Positions 1 through 7,309 of a stretch of DNA of 10,326 bases are shown one piece after another. The DNA is taken from NCBI GenBank assembly GCA_947178085.1, contig CAMWWS010000066.1:1-10326 (forward strand), written 5' to 3'. Both the position numbers and the translations under genes were made by a program. Every line of letters starts with the position of its first letter. Within the stretch, counting starts at the first letter, position 1. Under the pieces are notes generated by a model that was not told the origin of the DNA, did not search any database, and saw only the letters and a program-made list of their open reading frames with translations. This DNA is from an uncultured Lachnospiraceae bacterium (GTDB lineage: Bacteria; Bacillota_A; Clostridia; Lachnospirales; Lachnospiraceae).

Positions 1-1699
1 GGGCTTTATTATCGGTTGCCAGCCTGAGACGCAGCGCAACATTTAAGATTCCGACATGGCGTTTTTCCTTCAACATATCTATCTTCACATTGGACATTTC
101 ATCCATAAACTGCCTGCATTTTTCCTCGGACATACCTCTGCCTGTATCTTCTATCTCCATGACCAGTTCGTCATTTTCCTTATATATCCGTACAAAAACC
201 CAACTTGCCGCTGTTTTATTCTCCATCCCATGTACGCAGGCATTTTCCACGAAAGTCACCAGAGTAAGTTTCGGAAGCCAATAATCCATACAATCCTCAT
301 CAACATTAATGTCGTATGAAAGTCTTTCCCCAAATCGGTATTTCTGGAGTTCCATATATGCCTCAATAAACCCAATCTCATCTCTTATTAGGACAAAATC
401 ATTGCCAAGCTCCACATTCTGACGTTCCATCAATGCAAGCTTCTGTACCATATTCGCTGTCTCGAACTCCTTTTTAATAACACTGTGCATCCTGATGCTT
501 TCAAGGGCATTAAACAGAAAATGAGGATTAATCTGACTGCGCAAAACCTGAAGTTCCGCTTTCTGCCTTGCAATATCCATTTCCTGACTCTTAAGCCTGT
601 TTTTATACGATGTCTGAATCAATTCATTCATGCGCTGAGCCATCCTATTATAGCTTACCATCAAAGCACTTATTTCATCGTGCCCGCTTATCCTTGGAAC
701 CTGCTTAAGCTCATCCACATCAATATCACTAAACACTTCATCCAACTCTTCAATTCGTTGGGTAAAAGATCGGTTTATAAACCTCATAAGCACAAACGGT
801 ACGAATATATTAGCACAGATAAGACAGAGAATAAGCAGAAGGTTCTCCATAAGTATAGCGCTGGAATCCATCTTAGGAGTCAAAACATAAATATCCCACA
901 AATTTCCATAAACATACATAGTCTTATGCACACCTGCATTACGCACATTTTCCTCTGACATTTTCATAAAAGGCACATGAGTACCTCCTCTTCCGTCATT
1001 TGAAAAGAGTATTACATCTCCCTCACAGACATAAAGCAGCTCCGAGTACTTTGCATTAATTATATCTCTGGACATGATGCTGTAATTTAATTCCAGCTTT
1101 AGAATACTCTTTTCATACCCCCTATGATAAAAATCCATTCGCCGGACTATGGATATCACTCTCTGCTTAGTAAAACCATTATTTGCGTAGTCCGCAAACA
1201 CCACCATATCTTTTCCGCTCTCCTCGAGATTTCTATACCATGGCGTGCCCACAGCATCCTCAAGCCTCCTGAAATAGCCTCCGTTAACAATACCCGGATT
1301 ATCCCCATAAATAACTGCATTGCAATGACTGTTATTTACGCTCAACGAATAAAAAGAATCTTTTGTAAACCGTACATATCTTTCATAATAGTCAAGATTA
1401 GAACAAAAATCTGTTTTCATAAATTCATTCACATTGCGGTTAATATAAATATTCTGCGCTAAATTAGCGGCGTTGTCTATGGTGTCGCTGAGGGTATATA
1501 TCACCGAATCGGCAATATTGTTCATTTCCTGCAATGTTTCCTTCTTTTCCGCATTAATGATCAACATCCATACCACGCTGTCCGTTATAAATAATGGTAA
1601 CAGTACACAAACAATCTGCATGAGCATAAGCTTACGCCCAAGGCTTAAGCCATTCAGCCAGTCCATATTAATTTTTAGCTTTTTCTTTGTCTCATTCAT
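1..1699 (-). CDS. Sensor histidine kinase, LytS/YesM type (C-terminus cut by window edge)
   Basis: Membrane sensor kinase of a two-component system; the partner response regulator would lie beyond the left edge. The reading frame is open from 1699 to base 1, with 566 full codons visible. A hydrophobic segment near residues 24-47 and another near 282-308 bracket an extracellular sensing region of about 230 residues. A HAMP-like linker follows, then the His_kinase box QINPHFLFNALESIR with the phospho-accepting His at residue 393. The HATPase domain shows an N box (FVENACVHG, Asn about 486), a G1 box (DTGRGMS, about 518-524) and the start of G2 (HVGILN, about 548-553). About 40 residues are probably missing. 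The start at 1699 (MNETKKK) has GGGAAG just upstream; an in-frame ATG at 1714 is possible but has a poorer ribosome site. It is divergent from ptb. The ligand is unknown; in this family sugars or peptides are common inputs. No frameshift was seen at the points where the frame was checked. Confidence 0.93.
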   Translation of the reverse strand, partial: MNETKKKLKINMDWLNGLSLGRKLMLMQIVCVLLPLFITDSVVWMLIINAEKKETLQEMNNIADSVIYTLSDTIDNAANLAQNIYINRNVNEFMKTDFCSNLDYYERYVRFTKDSFYSLSVNNSHCNAVIYGDNPGIVNGGYFRRLEDAVGTPWYRNLEESGKDMVVFADYANNGFTKQRVISIVRRMDFYHRGYEKSILKLELNYSIMSRDIINAKYSELLYVCEGDVILFSNDGRGGTHVPFMKMSEENVRNAGVHKTMYVYGNLWDIYVLTPKMDSSAILMENLLLILCLICANIFVPFVLMRFINRSFTQRIEELDEVFSDIDVDELKQVPRISGHDEISALMVSYNRMAQRMNELIQTSYKNRLKSQEMDIARQKAELQVLRSQINPHFLFNALESIRMHSVIKKEFETANMVQKLALMERQNVELGNDFVLIRDEIGFIEAYMELQKYRFGERLSYDINVDEDCMDYWLPKLTLVTFVENACVHGMENKTAASWVFVRIYKENDELVMEIEDTGRGMSEEKCRQFMDEMSNVKIDMLKEKRHVGILNVALRLRLATDNKA

Positions 1700-1970
1700 G
1701 CTTCTTCCCAACATATATACACGCACTTCTTCAATTTATGTCATCCACCTGTATGAAGCTTATCATATTTCTCAGATTATGACAAGAAAAGCCACCATGC
1801 CATACAGACTTCTCCACTATCTCAATATTACCAAAATATTTCCATTAAGAATTTGATTTTTCACAGCAGAAGTGATAATATTTTTTTGTATACTATATGT
1901 ACTATATAGACATGACATATTAAAAAGAATAGCGAAGTGCAAAGTCGAATGCTTCGGGATGGAGGAAAAA
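1700..1970. promoter_or_regulatory. Divergent intergenic region between the kinase and ptb
   Basis: This 271-bp AT-rich spacer must hold the promoters of both divergent genes. On the plus strand a weak candidate for ptb is TTGATT at 1853-1858 with TAATAT at 1876-1881 (17-bp spacing). Further on there is a short direct repeat, TACTATATG then TACTATATA, at about 1891-1908. On the minus strand no convincing -35/-10 pair was found for the kinase. Nothing coding is supported here, although the ptb frame is open back to a GTG at 1872. Confidence 0.35.
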
Positions 1971-2888
1971 ATGAGCAAGAGTTTTGATGACTTATTATCT
2001 AAGGTATCTGAATGCAGCGTTAAAAAGGTCGCTGTAGCAGTCGCACAGGACAGCGCTGTTTTGGAGGCTGTAAAAGCAGCTAAAGAGCGTAATATTGCAG
2101 AAGCAATTCTGGTAGGCGATGAGGACAAGATTAATGAAGTGGCAGCTTCTATCAATATGGATGTAAGCGGATTTGAAATCATTGATGAAAAAGACAATTA
2201 CACTGCCGCCCTTAAAGCTGTAGAACTGGTACACACCGGAAAAGCAGACATGTATATGAAGGGTCTTATTGATACCAAATCTTTCTTAAAGAGCGTATTG
2301 GATAAAGAAGTTGGGTTAAGAACAGGCAAAACATTATCTCACGTATGCGTATTTGAAATTGAAGGGATTAACCATCTTTTATTCTTATCGGATGTTGCTT
2401 TCCTGACCTATCCTACTCTGGAAGAGAAAGTACATATTATTGAGAATACGGTTGAGGTCTGCCATGCCTGCGGTATCCCCAATCCGAAGGTTGCACCGCT
2501 TGCGGCAGTAGAAGTCGTAAATCCTAAGATGCCTGTTACAGTGGAAGCAGATGAGCTTACCAAAATGTGCGAAGAAGGCAAAATTACAGGCTGTACCGTA
2601 GACGGACCTCTTTCCTTAGACCTTGCCATTGATCCTGAGGCAGCAAAACACAAAGGCGCGGAAGGCAGAAAGATTGTCGGAGATGCAGATGTTCTTCTCT
2701 TCCCTGATATTCACGCCGGAAATCTCGTATACAAATGCCTTGTTCACACAGCCAAGGTTAAGAACGGAAATATTTTAACCGGTACAAAAGCACCTGTTAT
2801 TTTAACTTCACGTTCGGATGATTTCGAGACTAAGGTAAACTCTATTGCACTCGGTGCAGTTGTAGCGGAAGCTATGTCCAAAGCATAA
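1971..2888 (+). CDS. ptb: Phosphate butyryltransferase
   Basis: Converts butyryl-CoA and phosphate to butyryl-phosphate and CoA in the cytoplasm, the first step of the Ptb-Buk route to butyrate. The 305-residue product has the usual length for the family and clear PTA/PTB-type features: MKGLIDT at 96-102, the SH pair at 123-124, PLAAVEVVNPKMPVT, VDGPLSLDLA, and the C-terminal FPDIHAGN segment that forms part of the active site in phosphotransacetylases. The frame is open upstream to 1872, but the start is placed at 1971 because GGAGG at 1961-1965 sits five bases before that ATG and the family begins here; an upstream in-frame ATG at 1959 would overlap this ribosome site. buk follows after 69 bp, and the two probably form one operon. 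A branched-chain acyl-CoA substrate cannot be excluded from sequence alone. Confidence 0.95.
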   Translation: MSKSFDDLLSKVSECSVKKVAVAVAQDSAVLEAVKAAKERNIAEAILVGDEDKINEVAASINMDVSGFEIIDEKDNYTAALKAVELVHTGKADMYMKGLIDTKSFLKSVLDKEVGLRTGKTLSHVCVFEIEGINHLLFLSDVAFLTYPTLEEKVHIIENTVEVCHACGIPNPKVAPLAAVEVVNPKMPVTVEADELTKMCEEGKITGCTVDGPLSLDLAIDPEAAKHKGAEGRKIVGDADVLLFPDIHAGNLVYKCLVHTAKVKNGNILTGTKAPVILTSRSDDFETKVNSIALGAVVAEAMSKA

Positions 2889-2957
2889 GCAATATTTATT
2901 AAGCTATGCAAGGCAATAAATAATTTAATGGCAAATATCAGAAAGGCGGAAAAATAA

Positions 2958-4025
2958 ATGGCAGTTAAAAGTTTGATAATTAATCCCGGCTCTACTTCTA
3001 CCAAAATAGGTGTTTTTGAAGATGAGACACTGTTATTCGAGGAAACACTGAGGCACTCTACTGAGGAAATCGCACAGTACGCTTCTATCGTAGACCAGAA
3101 GGATTTCAGAAAAGATATTATTGTTAATCTGTTAAAAGAGAAAAACTTTGATATCAACTCCCTGAATATGGTAGTCGGACGCGGCGGTATGTTAAAACCG
3201 ATTCCCGGCGGCACCTATGAAGTAAGCGATGATTTGCTTGAAGACTTAAAAATCGGCAAGCAGGGTCAGCATGCTTCCAATCTTGGCGGCATTCTGGCAA
3301 GAGAAATCGGTGATTCCATTGGTGTTCCTTCCTACATTGTTGACCCCGTAGTAGTAGACGAATTGGCTCCCGTTTCCAGATACTCTGGTGTTCCGGAATT
3401 ACCAAGAACCAGCGTATTCCATGCATTGAATCAGAAAGCGGTCGCTAAACGCTATGCTAAAGAGACCGGCAAGGCTTATGATTCCATGAACCTTATTGTT
3501 GTTCATATGGGCGGCGGCGTTTCTGTCGGAGCTCACAATCAGGGTAAGGTAATTGATGTATTCAATGCCTTAGACGGAGACGGCGCATTCTCTCCCGAAA
3601 GAGCAGGCGCAGTTCCCAGCGGTGCTTTGATTAAGATGTGTTTCTCCGGTCAATATACAGAGAAAGAAGTTTACAAAAAATTCGTAGGTAACGGCGGCTT
3701 TAACGCATACTGCGGTACAAACGATATGCGTGATGTAGAGAAGATGGTACAGGGCGGAGACGCAAAGGCAGCTGAGGTACGTGAAGCGTTTATTACCCAG
3801 GTTGCAAAAGATATCGGTTCAATGGCTTGTGTCTTAAAAGGAAAAATAGACCAGATCATCGTAACCGGCGGTATCGCTTATGACAAAGTTGTTGTCGAAG
3901 GGCTGAAAGAAAGAGCAGGATGGATTGCTCCAATGACAGTATATCCCGGCGAAGACGAGCTGCTTGCTCTGGTTCAGGGCGGACTGAGAGTGTTAAACGG
4001 CGAAGAAAAGGCTATGACGTACTAA
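2958..4025 (+). CDS. buk: Butyrate kinase
   Basis: Transfers phosphate from butyryl-phosphate to ADP, making butyrate and ATP by substrate-level phosphorylation. At 355 residues it is a full-length member of the acetokinase family. The N-terminal phosphate-binding signature [10 protein letters not shown] is at 9-18, the central HMGGGVSVG motif at about 183-191 and [15 protein letters not shown] at about 206-220; a Gly-rich VTGGIAYD segment lies near the C-terminus. The start at 2958 is supported by AAAGGCGG at 2942-2949, eight bases upstream. It lies 69 bp after ptb in the usual ptb-buk order and is followed after 28 bp by a strong terminator. With Ptb it makes a complete terminal butyrate branch. 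Isobutyrate or 2-methylbutyrate kinase activity is a possible alternative. Confidence 0.96.
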   Translation: MAVKSLIINPGSTSTKIGVFEDETLLFEETLRHSTEEIAQYASIVDQKDFRKDIIVNLLKEKNFDINSLNMVVGRGGMLKPIPGGTYEVSDDLLEDLKIGKQGQHASNLGGILAREIGDSIGVPSYIVDPVVVDELAPVSRYSGVPELPRTSVFHALNQKAVAKRYAKETGKAYDSMNLIVVHMGGGVSVGAHNQGKVIDVFNALDGDGAFSPERAGAVPSGALIKMCFSGQYTEKEVYKKFVGNGGFNAYCGTNDMRDVEKMVQGGDAKAAEVREAFITQVAKDIGSMACVLKGKIDQIIVTGGIAYDKVVVEGLKERAGWIAPMTVYPGEDELLALVQGGLRVLNGEEKAMTY

Positions 4026-4053
4026 TATAACATAAAACAGTGTTGAAATTTTT

Positions 4054-4089
4054 AAAGCTCGGAATAACATGTGTTATTTCGAGCTTTTG
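4054..4089 (+). terminator. Rho-independent terminator after buk, possibly bidirectional
   Basis: AAAGCTCGGAATAACA at 4054-4069 pairs with the following arm ending at 4087, giving a stem of about 15 bp (one G-U) around an ATGT loop, followed by TTTT. It lies 28 bp after the buk stop. On the opposite strand the same stem would also be followed by an AT-rich TTTAAAAATTT tract, so it could stop the convergent sirtuin operon, whose last stop codon is at 4136. Its core resembles two other hairpins in this window (7744-7785 and 9073-9108). Confidence 0.9.
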
Positions 4090-4135
4090 TAAATTGTTGC
4101 ATTTTCCGAAGCAACTTTTGAAAAACAACGATTCA

Positions 4136-5068
4136 CTACTCTTCTTTAATAAGACTTATCACGGTATTTATATCATCATTAATGCATATTGATTTATCTT
4201 TTATCTCCTCTGGCACAGCACCATCCCCCATATTCAGACAGGCGTATGTTGCCTTCTCCCAATCATGTACCATATTCCAAAAAGGATATTTGATAATGCC
4301 CGGTGTGTTATATCCCACGCCCAGTTCTAAGAACAGAATATCAGTGTTTTGGTGCCGCCTCAGGAATGACTCATACCGCTCTGCCGCCTTATACCAACCT
4401 TCGTCCTGCACAAAAGTATCATCTGCCCGAAGGTTCATGCTCATAGGTTTCCCGCATTTCGGGCAGTGAGGTATCAGGTCATCAGTCACGATCATTTTGG
4501 CTGTAACATTATCAGGTAAATACAAACTGTTATCCGCTCCGATTTTCCAGCCCTGCACTTTTACCATTTCGCAGATTATCTCTGCGTTGTCATAGGTTTT
4601 GTCATGGCAAGGCTCGCTGCATTGAAACAGTCCATAATCGCCCTGTGTATAATATAATCGCTTTTTATCAAATCCGGCTTTCTGGAAGCAGTGGTCTACG
4701 TTGGTTGTGATCACAAAATAATCCTTATCCTTTACCAACTCGTATATTTCCTGATATAGCGGCTTCGGCGGATTCATATAACGGTTTATATAGATATATC
4801 TGCTCCAATACGCCCAATGCTCGTTTAAGGTTTCATATGGAAAAAAACCTCCCGAATACATATCTTTGAAATGATATTTTGAAGCAAAATCACCAAAATA
4901 GGTTTGAAACCGTTCTCTGGTATATATAAACCCCGCCGCAGTAGAGAGTCCTGCACCTGCGCCGATGACTATGGTTTCCGCCTGCTCCAATGCCTGTCTG
5001 AACATCTGGATTTTGTCGGTATGATGGAAGTCCTTATTTGATATTTGTTTTGGCATTCTAAGCAGCAT
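4136..5068 (-). CDS. Sir2-family protein resembling class M sirtuins (SirTM)
   Basis: A 310-residue NAD-dependent Sir2-fold enzyme, last gene of the peptide operon. NAD-binding GAGAGLST is at 36-43 and the sirtuin TTNVDHCFQKAG segment at 121-132. Zinc-ribbon cysteines are at 150/154 and 202/205 (CPKC). The position of the catalytic His of classical deacetylases is Gln142 (YTQGDYG instead of a His-Gly). From memory, class M sirtuins of pathogens have the same Asn...Gln pair 19 residues apart and act mainly as protein ADP-ribosyltransferases on lipoylated GcvH-L. None of the usual partners (macrodomain, GcvH-L, LplA2) is present here, so the substrate is unknown. The gene begins 27 bp after the nitroreductase stop, which indicates cotranscription. 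ATG at 5068 is preferred over TTG at 5074 because of ribosome-site spacing. Deacylase or ADP-ribosylating activity cannot be told apart from sequence alone. Confidence 0.85.
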   Translation of the reverse strand: MLLRMPKQISNKDFHHTDKIQMFRQALEQAETIVIGAGAGLSTAAGFIYTRERFQTYFGDFASKYHFKDMYSGGFFPYETLNEHWAYWSRYIYINRYMNPPKPLYQEIYELVKDKDYFVITTNVDHCFQKAGFDKKRLYYTQGDYGLFQCSEPCHDKTYDNAEIICEMVKVQGWKIGADNSLYLPDNVTAKMIVTDDLIPHCPKCGKPMSMNLRADDTFVQDEGWYKAAERYESFLRRHQNTDILFLELGVGYNTPGIIKYPFWNMVHDWEKATYACLNMGDGAVPEEIKDKSICINDDINTVISLIKEE

Positions 5069-5076
5069 GTTCAAAT

Positions 5077-5082
5077 CCTCCT
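5077..5082 (-). promoter_or_regulatory. Ribosome binding site that decides the sirtuin start
   Basis: A perfect AGGAGG on the minus strand stands 8 bases from the ATG at 5068 but only 2 bases from the in-frame TTG at 5074. This favours the shorter 310-residue product. Confidence 0.85.
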
Positions 5083-5095
5083 ACCATTTTTCACT

Positions 5096-5683
5096 TCAAA
5101 CTATTATAATTCGTCCATCCTTTCGTGCCCTTCCTTGTGGGGCCTGTTCATCTTTGGGATAACCTAACAGAACATGCAGGGCAGCATAATAATCTGTCCG
5201 AATATTCCACTTTTTTAAAACTTCCTGTCCGAATGGGTCAGCAAAAGATTCCCAAGCCGAACCGATATAACATCCTCCCAAGCCAATAGAATGTGCAGCA
5301 AGGAGCATGTTTTCAGCCGCCGCACTTGCATCATAAGGCCCAAATAAGAAGTTTTTCGGCACAAATAATGTAACGACTGTAGGTGCATCATAAAATGCAT
5401 TGATGATATCAGGGTCATCAGCAATGCTGGGCTGCTCCTTTGATATGTATACAGTATCCGTTGACATTTTTACAGTTGAATTACTTCGTTTGATCTTCCC
5501 CAATTTTTCGTTGGTCTCTTTATTCTGTGATACCACAAATAACACGCCTTGTCTACCTCCGGCACTCGGAGCATACAAACCTGCGTCTAATACCGCCTGC
5601 AATTCTTCCTCCTGAATCTGTTTATCAAAAAAGCGGCGAATTGTTCTTCTTGTCATTATATTTTCTAAAACTGCATTTGTCAT
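5096..5683 (-). CDS. Nitroreductase-family flavoprotein
   Basis: A 195-residue FMN-dependent NAD(P)H oxidoreductase of the nitroreductase superfamily, presumably cytoplasmic. The N-terminal FMN-phosphate segment RRTIRRF is at 12-18, APSAGGRQ at 38-45, the GLGGCYIG flavin motif at 134-141 and LLGYP at 172-176; the length is normal. The start at 5683 is preferred because GGAG at 5690-5693 is 6 bases away, whereas the in-frame ATG at 5695 would have its ribosome site only one base away. It follows the radical SAM gene after 121 structured bases and precedes the sirtuin by 27 bp. HxlR regulators such as YodB and HypR are known to control nitroreductases in quinone or hypochlorite stress, and the divergent regulator here is HxlR. 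A role as a dehydrogenase acting on the modified peptide, as nitroreductase-fold enzymes do in azole peptides, is an alternative. The substrate is unknown. Confidence 0.92.
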   Translation of the reverse strand: MTNAVLENIMTRRTIRRFFDKQIQEEELQAVLDAGLYAPSAGGRQGVLFVVSQNKETNEKLGKIKRSNSTVKMSTDTVYISKEQPSIADDPDIINAFYDAPTVVTLFVPKNFLFGPYDASAAAENMLLAAHSIGLGGCYIGSAWESFADPFGQEVLKKWNIRTDYYAALHVLLGYPKDEQAPQGRARKDGRIIIV

Positions 5684-5712
5684 AATAATCTCCATGCTCC
5701 TTTCTCAATCTG

Positions 5713-5801
5713 CGAATTTGTATGTGTGCTTCGCTCACATTTCTCAAGCACAAATATTGCGTAACACATGCAAGCATGTGTGAAAAATTTATTTTTCACA
5801 C
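5713..5801 (-). other. Hairpin-rich spacer between radical SAM and nitroreductase genes
   Basis: Three stems can be drawn. Hairpin A pairs 5778-5787 with 5792-5801 (10 bp, GTGTGAAAAA arm). Hairpin B pairs ACACATG 5764-5770 with CATGTGT 5775-5781 (7 bp, 4-base loop). Stem C pairs ATGTG 5722-5726 with CACAT 5736-5740, with ATTTGT 5716-5721 and ACAAAT 5750-5755 as an outer helix. A and B share bases 5778-5781 and so cannot both form fully. Neither is followed by a good U tract, so a simple terminator is unlikely. Processing, mRNA stabilisation or attenuation are possible roles. Confidence 0.5.
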
Positions 5802-5804
5802 TTT

Positions 5805-6830
5805 TTACTCTTTCCAACACTGCGGATCCACTCCGTAAAAGTCTCCGCTTGTTCCATAGGTTACGGCAGGACAGCCCCGGCAAAATCCCCTGAGTTCACA
5901 TTTATTGCACTTTTCAAATTTCTCATAATCACGATAGATTTCTTCCTTAGTTATAAATATATCATAAAGTGCCTCATCAAACACATTTCCGACTTTACTT
6001 TCAAATCTACGACAGGCATATACATCTCCATTCGGTAAAATTGTCATATGACAGATACCACAATGGCAGCCGTCATACACCATATCCTTCTTAGCGTATT
6101 CAGGAATTTTGAAAATTCCCTTTTCGTAAAGGTAAAGTGTCCACAAATGGTCCTTAAGATTGAAATAAGTGTTCACTCCCTGTTCTTTGTATCCCTCGTA
6201 TTTATTCCACATTTTATCCAGAAAATCCCGATAGACAAGCGGCTCAATTCCGGTATTCTTATCTTCGCCGGTAGGGCAGTATCTTCCAAAAGCAAAGATA
6301 TCTACTTTATGCTTTACGACTAAATCAACCACATCAGGCATTTCCTCTATATTAATTCCCGATACGGTAGACATGATTGCACACTTGATACCTGCATTTC
6401 GGATAACTGCTATCTTCTCCAAAGTACAGTCGAAAGAACCTGGTTTTCTGAAATAATCATGGGTTTCCCTCATACCGTCAATAGACATCTGATACTTCTC
6501 ACAACCGCTTTCTTTTAGCCTCCTACACACCTCATCTGTTAAGTGAAAGGGATTCCCCATTATAGTAAATTTATAATCTTTTGACTTTATAATATCCATC
6601 AAATCCCAAAAATTCGGGTGCAGAATAGGGTCGCCTCCCGTAATGTAAAAATAAGGCGTCCGATTCATTTTACCGCACATATCTTCTATATTTGAAATGA
6701 CCTTTTTCATGTCATCCAAGCTCATGGATAACAGTTCGCTGCATTTTCCCTCTGAAAAAATATAGCAGTGCTTACATCTCTGGTCACAATAATCCGTAAT
6801 ATGCCATTGAAAAGCAAAATAAGGTTTCAT
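5805..6830 (-). CDS. Radical SAM/SPASM peptide maturase, ACGX-type system
   Basis: A 341-residue radical S-adenosylmethionine enzyme that probably modifies the ACG-repeat peptide encoded upstream. The radical SAM cluster motif CxxxCxxC is at Cys15, 19 and 22, and the SAM-binding GGD at 65-67. A C-terminal SPASM domain with Cys255, 257, 260, 273, 308, 311, 317, 320 and 338 should carry auxiliary Fe-S clusters, as in sactipeptide and related maturases. From memory, NCBI/TIGRFAM describe a 'radical SAM/SPASM, ACGX system' family adjacent to ACGX-repeat peptides; the context here fits it exactly. The chemistry is not known from sequence; thioether or other Cys-linked modification is a reasonable guess. 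There is no RRE-like N-terminal extension, because the barrel starts at residue 6 or so. The start at 6830 has AAAGGA about 10 bases upstream. The gene is separated from the peptide gene by 232 bases containing a structured element. Confidence 0.9.
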   Translation of the reverse strand: MKPYFAFQWHITDYCDQRCKHCYIFSEGKCSELLSMSLDDMKKVISNIEDMCGKMNRTPYFYITGGDPILHPNFWDLMDIIKSKDYKFTIMGNPFHLTDEVCRRLKESGCEKYQMSIDGMRETHDYFRKPGSFDCTLEKIAVIRNAGIKCAIMSTVSGINIEEMPDVVDLVVKHKVDIFAFGRYCPTGEDKNTGIEPLVYRDFLDKMWNKYEGYKEQGVNTYFNLKDHLWTLYLYEKGIFKIPEYAKKDMVYDGCHCGICHMTILPNGDVYACRRFESKVGNVFDEALYDIFITKEEIYRDYEKFEKCNKCELRGFCRGCPAVTYGTSGDFYGVDPQCWKE

Positions 6831-6895
6831 AAAAAACTAATCCTTTCAAATCTTCAGTTATTACGTGATCGCAAAACACACTTTTCAAACAGTCC

Positions 6896-7034
6896 GTTGT
6901 GCAATATATACAAATCAACGCAGGCACGCTTTCGCTGCATTGACGCCAGTAGCGGTACATAAGGTGCCAAAATACGGCACCTAAATACCGACGGCGTCAG
7001 AGCACCTGCTTATGTTTTGCATATATTGCACAAC
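6896..7034 (-). ncRNA. Structured 139-nt element between peptide and maturase genes
   Basis: A long nested fold bounded by a 19-bp terminal stem: 6896-6914 with 7016-7034, arms identical except one position. Inside, 6920-6924 pairs with 7005-7009 (GCAGG/CCTGC), 6941-6947 with 6993-6999 (TGACGCC/GGCGTCA), 6953-6957 with 6986-6990 (CGGTA/TACCG), and 6962-6968 with 6976-6982 (AGGTGCC/GGCACCT, 7-base loop). A side hairpin at 6924-6938 reads GC-GAAA-GC on the minus strand, a GNRA tetraloop with one bulged G. The odd position in the outer stem is G-U on the minus strand but A-C on the plus strand, so the minus RNA, the operon sense, folds better. It does not match any riboswitch class I can recall. 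It may be a cis-regulatory RNA, a processing element, or a miniature inverted-repeat insertion; no flanking target duplication was seen. Confidence 0.55.
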
Positions 7035-7062
7035 TACATTTTGGAAATAGAAAGATTCGCAA

Positions 7063-7230
7063 TTACTTATCTCCCGCGCCGCATGCGCTTCCACAGGCAC
7101 TTGGCTTTTCTTCCTTGTTTTCATCGGCTGCACCACATGCGCTTCCACAAGCAGCAGGCTTGTTCTCCGGTTCAGCTGCGCCACACGCGCTTGCCTTTCC
7201 TGCAAATTCCGCAACATTTGATAATGCCAT
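7063..7230 (-). CDS. ACGX-repeat Cys-rich precursor peptide
   Basis: A 55-residue peptide, probably the ribosomal substrate of the radical SAM enzyme. It starts MALSNVAEFAGKAS and then carries five Ala-Cys-Gly motifs with cysteines at 16, 28, 32, 46 and 50; there are no other cysteines. The last two units, KPAACGSACGAAD at 24-36 and KPSACGSACGAGD at 42-54, repeat with an 18-residue period. The rest is rich in Ala, Gly, Glu and Lys; no signal peptide, membrane segment or double-Gly leader cleavage site is evident. The ribosome site GGAGG at 7239-7243 lies 8 bases from the ATG. It is the first gene of the minus-strand operon, directly behind the promoter shared with the divergent hxlR-like gene. 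From memory it matches the 'ACGX-repeat peptide' family, whose product and function are undescribed as far as I know. A metallothionein-like peptide is an alternative, but the adjacent radical SAM enzyme argues for modification. Confidence 0.9.
   Translation of the reverse strand: MALSNVAEFAGKASACGAAEPENKPAACGSACGAADENKEEKPSACGSACGAGDK
7069..7161 (-). repeat. Two 39-bp coding repeats, 54-bp period, in the peptide gene
   Basis: Bases 7123-7161 and 7069-7107 encode the two KP-x-ACGSACGA-x-D units. They share the DNA core TGTGGAAGCGCATG, which points to an internal duplication. Slippage or recombination here could change the number of ACG motifs between strains. Confidence 0.75.
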
Positions 7231-7279
7231 AACTCATTCCTCCTTATTTTCCTTATATCGGCTATATTATCTTGCGACA

Positions 7280-7309
7280 AGTATATTCTAATCGGAAATG
7301 CAAATTCAA
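7280..7309 (-). promoter_or_regulatory. Candidate promoter of the peptide operon
   Basis: On the minus strand TTGAAT (7304-7309) and TATACT (7280-7285) are separated by 18 bp, placing transcription start about 40 bases before the peptide ATG. The -35 box touches the inverted repeat at 7308-7327, a natural position for control by the divergent regulator. Confidence 0.5.

Noticed and set aside
485..1462. Several plus-strand ORFs of 100-160 codons at 485-958 and 1124-1462
   Set aside because: They are shadows of the histidine kinase, whose minus-strand frame contains every expected kinase motif.
1872..1970. N-terminal extension of Ptb from the GTG at 1872
   Set aside because: The extension is hydrophobic, outside the family alignment, and lies over the promoter region; GGAGG precisely precedes the ATG at 1971.
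6784..6960. Minus-strand 58-codon Cys-rich ORF starting MYRYWRQC inside the structured element
   Set aside because: It starts in a hairpin arm without a ribosome site, runs through both arms of the structure and overlaps the radical SAM start out of frame. If the element is repeated in the genome such ORFs would recur as false annotations.
6896..7034. Assignment of the structured element to a known riboswitch (cyclic-di-GMP, THF, cobalamin, ZTP and others considered)
   Set aside because: None of the conserved core strings of those classes could be found, despite a GNRA-capped hairpin; the class is left open.
6896..7034. Firm call of a miniature inverted-repeat transposon
   Set aside because: The terminal repeats are good, but no target-site duplication flanks them and no other copy is seen in the window.
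7069..7161. CRISPR-like or non-coding tandem repeat
   Set aside because: The repeats are in frame, only two clear units exist, and they encode the ACG motifs.
6981..7280. Minus-strand 99-codon ORF covering the peptide gene
   Set aside because: It is out of frame with the ACG-repeat peptide, has no ribosome site, and its residues look like a frame shadow; the 55-residue frame has GGAGG and clear repeats.
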